Part shown: in pieces, positions 1 to 5,408 of the stretch
Layout of the letters: each line of letters begins with the position of its first letter
How positions within the stretch are numbered: the stretch's first letter is position 1
Assembly (NCBI GenBank): GCA_021779435.1
Contig: JAJYAR010000191.1
Coordinates: forward strand, 1 to 5,981
Direction: 5' to 3'
DNA: 5,981 nt
Source: a bacterium
Lineage (GTDB): Bacteria; Verrucomicrobiota; Verrucomicrobiae; JAJYAR01
Program-made: the position numbers and the translations under genes
Notes under the pieces: model-generated
What the model was told of the DNA's origin: nothing
The model's input: the letters and a program-made list of their open reading frames with translations, nothing else
Databases searched by the model: none

Positions 1-453
1 AGCAACATTGTGCGCACCGCCGGGGGGGAGTATTGGCTGTCGCTCGTACCCGGATCAGCCACCATCGGAATCTCCGGAATCGGCGCCGTGCCGCTGGAGA
101 TCGGCTCGGCCTACATTTTTGCCAACCCGGCGGCTGATTCGGCAGGTTTCGGTGTGGGGGCAGTGGACATCCTCGCCATTTCCAACGCGAGCCTGAGCAA
201 ATACGACCTCTCTTCGCCGATCGGCCCGCTTGCGGGGCCTGCGTATGGCCCGATCACGCTTCTTTCGACCACAATGGGGCCGCTCGACCTTCAGTACTTC
301 CCTCCAGCGCCCTACGGATCCTTCCAGGCGGCTCCGGCGCCCGAGCCGCCATCGGCTGTCCTGAGCGTGGCGTCTCTTTTCTTCTTCTGCGTCGTAATCT
401 TACGACGCTCCTTTGGCGGCCACCGGGCGCCCGAGCCGCGAAACCCGGCTTGA
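1..453 (+). CDS. PEP-CTERM sorting-domain protein, 3' end only
   Basis: The reading frame is open from the first base to a TGA at 451-453, so the 5' part of the gene lies outside the window and 150 residues are visible. The body is rich in Gly, Ala, Ser and Pro, with no enzyme motif I recognise. The C-terminus shows the tripartite PEP-CTERM anchor: Pro-Glu-Pro at window residues 114-116, a hydrophobic stretch rich in Leu, Val and Phe at about 119-134, then Arg-Arg at 135-136. In this family the anchor is recognised by an exosortase, which processes the protein at the envelope and often ties it to exopolysaccharide production. No exosortase gene is visible here. The tail is odd in continuing about 14 residues past the Arg pair, where most family members end within a few. 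The GTG at 10 is an internal codon, not a credible start. The anchor call is fairly sure; the function of the body is unknown. Confidence 0.78.
   Translation, partial: SNIVRTAGGEYWLSLVPGSATIGISGIGAVPLEIGSAYIFANPAADSAGFGVGAVDILAISNASLSKYDLSSPIGPLAGPAYGPITLLSTTMGPLDLQYFPPAPYGSFQAAPAPEPPSAVLSVASLFFFCVVILRRSFGGHRAPEPRNPA
389..408. repeat. 20-bp near-perfect inverted repeat upstream of tatA
   Basis: Arms GCGTCGTAA (389-397) and TTACGACGC (400-408) are exact reverse complements around a 2-base centre. The element lies inside the coding region for the PEP-CTERM hydrophobic segment, about 42 bp upstream of the tatA -35 box. A 2-base centre suits a protein-binding dyad better than an RNA hairpin, and no T-run follows, so a terminator is unlikely. 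A role as an operator is inference only. Confidence 0.4.
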
Positions 454-479
454 CGCCGGACGGAACGCCTACCTACAAT
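450..479 (+). promoter_or_regulatory. Sigma70-type promoter of tatA
   Basis: TTGACG at 450-455 and TACAAT at 474-479 each match the sigma70 consensus hexamers at five of six positions and are separated by 18 bp. Transcription would begin near 486, giving a leader of about 18 nt before the tatA ATG. The -35 box overlaps the stop codon of the upstream PEP-CTERM gene. This supports independent transcription of tatA and argues against starting tatA at the in-frame codon at 450. Confidence 0.6.
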
Positions 480-503
480 GAAATGGATAGCAAAGGAGGC
501 CTC

Positions 504-677
504 ATGCTGCGTTCGATTGGCCTGCCTGAGTTGCTGGTAATCCTGGTTGTCGCCGTGCTGTTGTTCGGTGGCAAGAAAATCCCTGAGGTTGCCAAGGGCT
601 TGGGTGAGGGTATTAAAAGCTTCAAGGATGCCTTGAAGACAGAAGACAACAGCGTCGACGAAAAGAAGCAGGCCTAG
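504..677 (+). CDS. tatA: Sec-independent protein translocase subunit TatA/TatE
   Basis: This 57-residue inner-membrane protein belongs to the pore-forming TatA/E family, which oligomerises with TatC to move folded, often cofactor-loaded, proteins across the cytoplasmic membrane. The sequence has the family layout. A short periplasmic end carries Glu at residue 9. A single membrane segment spans about residues 7-21. The hallmark hinge FGGKKIPE is at 21-28, followed by an amphipathic helix (about 28-45) with Lys and Glu on one face, then a short charged tail. The start is the ATG at 504: AAAGGAGG at 492-499 is a near-ideal ribosome site 4 nt upstream, and the family similarity begins here. The open frame extends further upstream, but that part overlaps the promoter. 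At 57 residues it is at the short end of the family. No tatB or tatC is next to it, so it looks like a lone gene with its own promoter and terminator. Whether it also serves a TatB-like role cannot be seen. Confidence 0.95.
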   Translation: MLRSIGLPELLVILVVAVLLFGGKKIPEVAKGLGEGIKSFKDALKTEDNSVDEKKQA

Positions 678-685
678 GGCTTCCC

Positions 686-715
686 GAAACGGTCCGCAAG
701 TCCTTGGACCGGTTC
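686..715 (+). other. Hairpin in the tatA 3' untranslated region
   Basis: CGGTCC (690-695) pairs with GGACCG (706-711) around a 10-nt loop. After one mismatch, GAA (686-688) pairs with TTC (713-715). It begins 9 nt after the tatA stop. Only a weak T-rich stretch follows, so it is a poor terminator by itself and may instead protect the 3' end of the tatA message or back up the stronger hairpin downstream. Confidence 0.35.
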
Positions 716-737
716 TAGTTCGACTTCTCAAATAAGA

Positions 738-777
738 AGGCCCCGCGGACTCGAGTCCCCGGGGCCTCTCTCATTTT
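738..777. terminator. Bidirectional rho-independent terminator between tatA and hup
   Basis: The arms 738-750 and 755-767 pair at 12 of 13 positions (one C-C mismatch) around a TCGA tetraloop, with an unbroken outer run of eight pairs, AGGCCCCG with CGGGGCCT. On the plus strand the stem is followed by a pyrimidine-rich stretch ending in TTTT (774-777), serving tatA. On the minus strand it is followed by TTCTTATTT, serving hup, whose stop lies about 30 nt away. The two genes converge, so one hairpin can end both transcripts. Confidence 0.8.
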
Positions 778-797
778 CGGTCTTCCCCCACTCTCGC

Positions 798-1103
798 TTA
801 CTTCTTCTTCGGCGGAACGATCGCGTCCTTCACCGCCTTGGCCACCCGGAACTTGACCACCTTCTTCGCCGGGATCTTGATCGCCGCGCCGGTCGCTGGA
901 TTCCGGCCCATGCGCGCCTTGCGCTCCACGCGCACCAGGCGGCCAATGCCGGGAATCACGAACATCCCGCTCTTCTTGGTTTCGCGGACGGCCATATCCG
1001 AGAACGCCGTCACAAAGTGCTTCGCCACTTTGGTGGGGACGCCCGTCGTCTCCGCCAGTTCCTTCACGACTTGCGACTGGGTCATCTTGGTTGAAGCTGC
1101 CAT
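798..1103 (-). CDS. hup: HU-family DNA-binding nucleoid protein
   Basis: This small basic protein of 101 residues is a member of the HU/IHF family. Dimers bind the minor groove and bend or stabilise bent DNA, compacting the nucleoid and assisting replication, recombination and repair. The N-terminal helical dimerisation part is at about residues 8-45. The beta-sheet core follows, including the IPGIGR turn (50-55). The family signature GRNPATG is at 66-72, with the DNA-intercalating Pro at 69, then IKIPAKKVVKFR at 75-86. It is about 11 residues longer than classic HU because of a short N-terminal extension and a C-terminal PPKKK tail that should add DNA contacts. The start at 1103 is preferred because AAGGAG lies 6 nt upstream (1110-1115). 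Met7 would give the classic HU N-terminus but has no comparable ribosome site. The gene has its own promoter and ends at the terminator shared with tatA. Sequence cannot say whether it acts as a homodimer or with a partner. Confidence 0.95.
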   Translation of the reverse strand: MAASTKMTQSQVVKELAETTGVPTKVAKHFVTAFSDMAVRETKKSGMFVIPGIGRLVRVERKARMGRNPATGAAIKIPAKKVVKFRVAKAVKDAIVPPKKK

Positions 1104-1214
1104 GTTGCTCTCCTTAGTCCTGACTTGAGTAACGCGCCGGCGATTCGCAACGCTTGCGAGTCCGGGCGCCCACCCGAGGCGATCCTAAAACAAAATCACC
1201 CCGTTGTGTTTTGC
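1104..1214 (-). other. Probable long 5' leader of hup with a hairpin
   Basis: If transcription starts about 7 nt past the -10 box, the hup leader is about 110 nt. It contains an exact 6-bp stem, TCGCAA (1145-1150) with TTGCGA (1154-1159) and a 3-nt loop, beside GC-rich self-complementary stretches around 1133-1142 and 1163-1176. The ribosome site lies outside this stem. No known riboswitch class was recognised. Confidence 0.35.
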
Positions 1215-1220
1215 TACTAA

Positions 1221-1250
1221 ATCATACCGGCGAACTTCGTCCGTTGTAAA
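1221..1250 (-). promoter_or_regulatory. Sigma70-type promoter of hup
   Basis: On the minus strand, TTTACA (plus positions 1245-1250) and TATGAT (plus positions 1221-1226) each match the consensus at five of six positions with an 18-bp spacer. It points toward hup and lies in the one clearly AT-rich part of the recA-hup gap. The spacing and quality resemble the tatA promoter in this same window. Confidence 0.6.
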
Positions 1251-1264
1251 GAGCCTGGAGGCAG

Positions 1265-1309
1265 AAAACCGCGATTTTTCGGGCAAAATCTGCACAAAGT
1301 TGCATGAAA
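1265..1309. promoter_or_regulatory. Helically phased A/T tracts upstream of the hup promoter
   Basis: Short A or T runs sit at 1265-1268, 1274-1279, 1285-1289, 1296-1298 and 1307-1309. Their centres are roughly 1266.5, 1277, 1287, 1297 and 1308, so they repeat every 10 to 11 bp. That is the arrangement that adds up to a stable bend in DNA. They begin 15 bp upstream of the -35 box. A role as an UP-like element or as a site for HU itself is inference. Confidence 0.45.
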
Positions 1310-1416
1310 CCCGCACCAGACGGCCTTTTCGGGGTCCGAAGCGGTGGAAAACCGTCTCCCGCCGCGCATCTCGCCCGTCTTCCGGGGAGTTCGACACAGC
1401 CCTCCCAAGAACGGTT
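1310..1416. other. Remainder of the recA-hup intergenic stretch, nothing recognised
   Basis: The whole gene-free stretch is 1104-1416 (313 bp): hup leader, hup promoter, phased A/T tracts, then this part next to the recA stop. I found no convincing terminator for recA here. Small stems such as TTCGG with CCGAA (1328-1340) lack a T-run in the recA direction. The short open frames on the minus strand run across the hup promoter and show no family resemblance, so I do not call them genes. Confidence 0.5.
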
Positions 1417-2628
1417 TCAGGCGGTTTTCGCGCGTGCCACGGCGCCTGCCGGCTCAGCCGCGGCCGGCTTCGCGGAGCTTCCCGTCACCTGGGGTTCGGA
1501 CGCGAAGCCGAGCTTCTGACGCAGGTCGCCCTCAAGGAGCGATGCGGTATCGGCGTGCTCCGTCAGGTAGGTGCGAGCGTTCTCGCGCCCTTGGCCAATT
1601 CGCTCGCCGCGAAAGCTGAACCAGTTCCCGCTCTTTTCCACGACGCCCTGCGCTACCCCGCAGTCGAGCAGGTCGCTCTCGCGCGAGAACCCGTGCCCGA
1701 ACAGCATGTCTACCTCGGCTTCGCGGAACGGGGAGGCCACTTTGTTTTTCACCACCTTCACCTTCGTGCGGTTCCCGATCACCGTTTCCCCGTCCTTGAT
1801 CGCCGCGCCGCGCCGCACGTCGGCGCGCACCGAGGCATAGAACTTCAGCGCCCGCCCGCCAGTCGTCGTTTCCGGATTGCCGAACATAACGCCGATCTTT
1901 TCGCGGATCTGGTTAATGAAGATCAGCAGCGAGTTGGTCCGCGCCACCGCCCCGGTCAACTTCCGAAGCGCCTGCGACATCAGCCGCGCGTGCAGCCCCA
2001 TATGGCTGTCGCCCATCTCTCCCTCGAGTTCCGCCTTCGGAACAAGCGCCGCGACGGAGTCCACTACCAGGACATCGATAACTGCGCTGCCGATCAGCGC
2101 GCCCGCAATCTCCAGCGCCTGTTCGCCGCAGTCCGGCTGCGACACGATGAGATTGTCGACGTCCACGCCAAGGTTCCGCGCATAGGTCGCGTCGAGCGCA
2201 TGCTCGGCGTCCACGAACGCCGCTGTCCCACCGGCCTTCTGCGCCTCCGCGATCACCTGCAGCGCCAGCGTCGTCTTGCCCGAAGACTCCGGGCCAAAGA
2301 TCTCTACAACCCGTCCTCGCGGGAATCCACCCACGCCCAGCGCGGCGTCGACCGAAATCGAGCCGGTTGGAATCACCGTGACAGGAAGCAGATTCCGCGA
2401 CCCAAGACGCAGCACCGCGCCCGGACCGAACTGCTTGTCCATCTGGCACAGCGCGAGAGCGATGGCGCGCTGGTGCGCCTCGCGATCCGTGGGCCGGAAA
2501 ATTCCGTCGCCTACGTTCTTTTGAGTGGGGTTCACGCCTTCATAGTGCAAGGGGTCACACTGTATCTCCGCCAAACCGTACCCCGTTTCAAAGCGGAACT
2601 CCGCCGCGGTGTCCGTTCTACGGCCCAC
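1417..2628 (-). CDS. recA: RecA recombinase
   Basis: RecA forms ATP-dependent filaments on single-stranded DNA, carries out strand exchange, and triggers the SOS response by promoting LexA self-cleavage. Numbering from the GTG at 2628 (403 residues), the Walker A box GPESSGKT is at 112-119. The catalytic Glu is 142 within VDAEHALD. Walker B ends in VLVVDS at 186-191. The L1 region [11 protein letters not shown] is at 202-212, and the L2 DNA-binding loop from [20 protein letters not shown] is at 239-258. All key residues are present. The start is uncertain. Walker A sits 46 residues later than in E. coli RecA, so the first 30 or so residues may not be translated; the GTG at 2535 would give 372 residues, closer to the family. 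Neither has an ideal ribosome site. An in-frame stop at 2653-2655 rules out a longer protein. The C-terminus is Ala/Pro/Lys-rich, not acidic. No LexA box was identified. It is divergent from the hydroxylase operon and lies upstream of hup in the same direction. Confidence 0.96.
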   Translation of the reverse strand: MGRRTDTAAEFRFETGYGLAEIQCDPLHYEGVNPTQKNVGDGIFRPTDREAHQRAIALALCQMDKQFGPGAVLRLGSRNLLPVTVIPTGSISVDAALGVGGFPRGRVVEIFGPESSGKTTLALQVIAEAQKAGGTAAFVDAEHALDATYARNLGVDVDNLIVSQPDCGEQALEIAGALIGSAVIDVLVVDSVAALVPKAELEGEMGDSHMGLHARLMSQALRKLTGAVARTNSLLIFINQIREKIGVMFGNPETTTGGRALKFYASVRADVRRGAAIKDGETVIGNRTKVKVVKNKVASPFREAEVDMLFGHGFSRESDLLDCGVAQGVVEKSGNWFSFRGERIGQGRENARTYLTEHADTASLLEGDLRQKLGFASEPQVTGSSAKPAAAEPAGAVARAKTA

Positions 2629-2636
2629 TCCGCTTC

Positions 2637-2680
2637 GATCCGCCGCGGAGTATCATCAAACCATCCGGCGGCCGCGGATC
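2637..2680. repeat. Inverted repeat around an AT-rich island between recA and the hydroxylase genes
   Basis: GATCCGC (2637-2643) is the exact reverse complement of GCGGATC (2674-2680). An alternative inner pairing is CCGCCG (2640-2645) with CGGCGG (2666-2671). Between the arms lies the only AT-rich spot in this divergent region, including TATCAT (2651-2656), a five-of-six match to a -10 box for the rightward operon. No matching -35 box was found, so promoter status is weak. Confidence 0.3.
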
Positions 2681-2719
2681 GCCGCGCGCCGGCACTCGAA
2701 GGGAGGGCGCGCGAAGCCC

Positions 2720-3178
2720 ATGAAACTGCGGGTCAACGGCAAAGACGTCTCCGCGCAAGATCCGGATCGGAGCGTGTTGGAATTCCTCCGCGACGATCTC
2801 GGACTAACAGGAACCAAGTATGGCTGCGGCGAAGGCCAGTGCGGCGCCTGTACCGTTCTCGTGGATCGCTCCCCAGTCCGCTCCTGCATCACGCCCCTCG
2901 GCGCCGTCGCGGACCGCGAGATAACCACCATCGAGGGCCTGGAATCCGATGGGCAGCTCCATCCCGTGCAGCAGGCGTTTCTCGACGCGGGCGCAATGCA
3001 GTGCGGCTACTGCACCGCGGGCATGATCCTCAGTTGCGTTTCGCTCCTCGATCGCCATCCGCACCCGGGCGAAGAGGAGGCGCGCCGCGCGCTCAACGGC
3101 AACGTCTGCCGCTGTGGCGCCTACCCGCGGATCCTGCAGGCGCTCCGCTCCGTCTCGACGGGAGGACGTCATGCCTGA
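2720..3178 (+). CDS. [2Fe-2S] small subunit of a molybdenum hydroxylase (IorA/CoxS-like)
   Basis: This 152-residue iron-sulfur subunit carries electrons from the molybdenum centre of the partner large subunit to the outside acceptor. It has two domains. A plant-ferredoxin-like fold binds one [2Fe-2S] cluster through Cys36, 41, 44 and 56 (CGEGQCGAC motif). A helical domain binds the second through Cys95, 98, 130 and 132 (QCGYCTAGM and NVCRCGAYPRI). All eight ligands are present and the length is normal for the family. I chose the ATG at 2720 because the family similarity begins there (MKLRVNGK). The longer open frame from 2609 would run into the recA start region and has no family match. A purine-rich GAAGGGAGGG at 2698-2707 is a possible ribosome site but lies 12 nt away, longer than ideal. 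It overlaps the next gene by 8 nt, indicating coupled translation. There is no signal peptide, so if the enzyme works in the periplasm this subunit must be carried by its Tat-targeted partner. The substrate is unknown. Confidence 0.93.
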   Translation: MKLRVNGKDVSAQDPDRSVLEFLRDDLGLTGTKYGCGEGQCGACTVLVDRSPVRSCITPLGAVADREITTIEGLESDGQLHPVQQAFLDAGAMQCGYCTAGMILSCVSLLDRHPHPGEEEARRALNGNVCRCGAYPRILQALRSVSTGGRHA

Positions 3179-5291
3179 ACGCGAGCGATACGAACTTCTC
3201 GAAAAGCCCGCCTACCATTTCGAGACCGAGCGCAGAGACGTCCTGAAACTCTTTGCCGGAGGCGGGCTGCTCGTCCTGATCCCGCATTCGGCCGCCGCGC
3301 AGGAGTCCGGCCGGGCCCGCGGGGCATGGAGGGGCGAACCGCTCCCGGACGCCGTCGAAGCGTGGCTGCACATCGGCCCCGATGGCCGCGTCACCGCGTT
3401 CACCGGCAAAGTCGAGGTCGGCCAGAACAGCCGCACGGCGCTCACGCAGGCGGTCGCCGAGGAACTGCGCGTGGCGCCCGGCCAGGTTGAGATGGTGATG
3501 GGCGACACCGCGCGCACCCCATTCGACATGGGCACCTTCGGCAGCCGGACAACGCCCACCATGGCGCCGCGGATGCGCGCGGCTGGCGTGGCGGCGCGCC
3601 AGGCGCTCATCGAACTCGCAGCCCAACACTGGGGCGTGAATCCGGCGACGCTCGAAGCCGCGGACGGCTGCGTGCGCGACCCGAAATCGGGCCGCTCGGC
3701 GGCCTACGGCGAACTGACGCATGGCAAGGCGATCACCCGCACCATCGGGAAGGAGCAGGTCAGCCGGCCGCGCAGCGAATCAGTCCCCAAAGTGAACGCC
3801 CGTGACATCGTCACCGGCGCGCATCGCTACCCGTCGGACATAATGCGCCCCGGCATGCTCTACGGCAAAGTGTTGCGCCCGCGGGCCTGGGATGCGGACC
3901 TGGTCTCCGTAGACGTGAGCGCCGCGCCGAAAACCGGCGGAGCGACGATTGTGCGCGATGGCAAGTTCGTCGGCGCCGCGGCGCCAAGTGTCAGCGCCGC
4001 CGCCCGTGCCCTCGCTTCAGTCAAGGCGGATTGGAACACTCCGGCTGGTCCGTCGAACTCCGAAGTCTTCGACTACTTCAAGCGCAACCCCGCGGGTCCG
4101 GCCGAAGATGCCGTCCGCTCCGGCGACGTCGCCTCGGCCTGGCAACAGGCCGCGCACACGGTCGAGGGCCACTACACCGTGGCTTATATCGCTCACGTGC
4201 CGCTCGAGCCGCGGGCCGCGGTCGCCGAGTGGACACCCAACGGCCTCACGGTATGGACCGGCACCCAGCGCCCGTTCGGCGTGCGCGAGGAGTTGGCCGG
4301 CGCATTCGGGCTCGATGTCAAGAAAGTTCATGTCCTGATGCCCGACTGCGGTTCCGGCTACGGGGGCAAGCACACCGGCGAATGCGCCATCGAGGCGGCG
4401 CGCCTGGCCAAGGCCACCAACCGCCCGGTAAAAGTCGTCTGGACACGCGAGGAGGAGTTCCGCTTTGCCTACCTGCGCCCCGCCGGCCTCATCGAAGTGC
4501 GCGGCGCCACGTCGAGCGACGGCAAACTGCTGGCCTGGGAATTTCACAACTACAACTCGGGCCCCTCCGGCCTTGCCACGCCCTACGAAATCCCGCATCA
4601 GCTCATCGCCTTCCACCCAACGCGCTCTCCGTTGCGCCAGGGATCGTATCGCGGCTTGGCCGCCACGGCAAATCACTTCGTCCGCGAGTCCCATATCGAC
4701 GATATCGCCGCGGCCTCCGGTGTCGACCCGCTTGAGTTCCGTCTCCGCAATCTGAAAGAGCCGCGCGTGCGCGCCGTGCTTGAGCAGGCTACGGAGCGCT
4801 TCGGATGGGGCAGGGAAAAGAGCGGACCCGGACGTGGCTTTGGCCTGGCCTGCGGGATGGAAAAAGGCTCGTTCGTCGCCAACTGCGTCGAGATCGCAAT
4901 CGATCCGGGGAGCGGAAAAGTCCGCGTCCGCCGTGTTTCGACGGCGTTCGAATGCGGCGCAATCGTGAACCCGGACCATCTGAAGAATCAGGTCGAAGGC
5001 GCGGTGATGATGGGCATCGGAGGAGCGCTGTTCGAGGCGATCGAATTCGAAGGCTCCCGGATAACCAATCCCGCCCTCAGCCGCTATCGCGTTCCCCGCT
5101 TCGCGGACCTGCCCGAACTGTCGACGGTCCTTGTGAATCGCCGCGATCTCGACTCGGCCGGCGCCGGCGAAACCCCGATTGTCACTATCGCTCCCGCCAT
5201 TCGCAACGCCATCCTCGCCGCCACCGGCAAGGGTCTCCGCGCGCTTCCCCTGGCGCCTGCGGGTCTATCGGGAGCGAACAGACCGGCTTGA
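3171..5291 (+). CDS. Tat-exported molybdopterin-binding large subunit of a molybdenum hydroxylase (xanthine dehydrogenase/IorB-like)
   Basis: This 706-residue catalytic subunit should hydroxylate an aldehyde or N-heterocycle using water, passing electrons to the [2Fe-2S] subunit. A Tat signal begins with Arg21-Arg22 in ERRDVLKLF, followed by a hydrophobic core and a likely cleavage site near AAAQ (41-44). Then come GKVEVGQ at 79-85, typical of the IorB-type N-terminal arrangement, and an a/b hammerhead domain near 205-300 (YGKVLRPR at 231). The cofactor loop GSGYGGKHTGE is at 394-404, GSYRG at 491-495, and NQVEGAVMMGIGGAL at 606-620. The Gly-Ala-Gly-Glu-Thr-Pro motif has the catalytic Glu at 667. 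The ATG at 3171 has GGAGGA 4 nt upstream (3161-3166) and overlaps the stop of the small subunit. No FAD subunit, cytochrome c or maturation gene is in the window. The cofactor loop (GGK) differs from the GRR form I associate with classical IorB, so the substrate should not be inferred from that name. Confidence 0.93.
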   Translation: MPERERYELLEKPAYHFETERRDVLKLFAGGGLLVLIPHSAAAQESGRARGAWRGEPLPDAVEAWLHIGPDGRVTAFTGKVEVGQNSRTALTQAVAEELRVAPGQVEMVMGDTARTPFDMGTFGSRTTPTMAPRMRAAGVAARQALIELAAQHWGVNPATLEAADGCVRDPKSGRSAAYGELTHGKAITRTIGKEQVSRPRSESVPKVNARDIVTGAHRYPSDIMRPGMLYGKVLRPRAWDADLVSVDVSAAPKTGGATIVRDGKFVGAAAPSVSAAARALASVKADWNTPAGPSNSEVFDYFKRNPAGPAEDAVRSGDVASAWQQAAHTVEGHYTVAYIAHVPLEPRAAVAEWTPNGLTVWTGTQRPFGVREELAGAFGLDVKKVHVLMPDCGSGYGGKHTGECAIEAARLAKATNRPVKVVWTREEEFRFAYLRPAGLIEVRGATSSDGKLLAWEFHNYNSGPSGLATPYEIPHQLIAFHPTRSPLRQGSYRGLAATANHFVRESHIDDIAAASGVDPLEFRLRNLKEPRVRAVLEQATERFGWGREKSGPGRGFGLACGMEKGSFVANCVEIAIDPGSGKVRVRRVSTAFECGAIVNPDHLKNQVEGAVMMGIGGALFEAIEFEGSRITNPALSRYRVPRFADLPELSTVLVNRRDLDSAGAGETPIVTIAPAIRNAILAATGKGLRALPLAPAGLSGANRPA

Positions 5292-5408
5292 GAAAACGCC
5301 CTCGCAAGGCCGCCAACGCCTGTTGACCAATCGTTAAGTCGTCATCGGATCTTAATGAAAATACCCGGTTTGGGGTATGGTCTCAAGCCGCTGTTGTGCT
5401 GCAATAAA

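Noticed and set aside
450..503. An upstream in-frame start for tatA at 450
   Set aside because: The extra 18 residues have no TatA similarity and overlap the promoter, whereas the ATG at 504 has an excellent ribosome site.
1185..1408. Two short minus-strand open frames (70 and 63 codons) between recA and hup
   Set aside because: They cross the hup promoter and phased A-tracts, have no family resemblance and no clear ribosome site.
1348..1417. Distant inverted repeat AAACCGT / ACGGTTT as a possible recA terminator
   Set aside because: Arms of only 7 bp, a loop of more than 50 nt, and one arm overlapping the recA stop codon.
2529..2630. LexA (SOS) box upstream of recA
   Set aside because: GAAC and GTTC half-sites occur but not at a spacing I can match to a known LexA operator, and the acidobacterial motif is not one I can state with confidence.
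1204..3246. A 680-codon open frame on the plus strand, antisense to recA and running into the hydroxylase small subunit
   Set aside because: It lies opposite a clearly genuine RecA, has no domain resemblance and an Arg/His/Pro-rich composition typical of GC-rich antisense frames.
4017..4979. A 320-codon minus-strand open frame opposite the molybdenum subunit
   Set aside because: It is a shadow of a fully conserved gene, with no recognisable family or ribosome site.
5292..5408. Possible promoter for the debranching enzyme, such as TTGACC at 5323 or TTAATG/TATGGT at 5352-5381
   Set aside because: TTGACC has no -10 at normal spacing, and the second pair matches the -35 consensus at only three positions.
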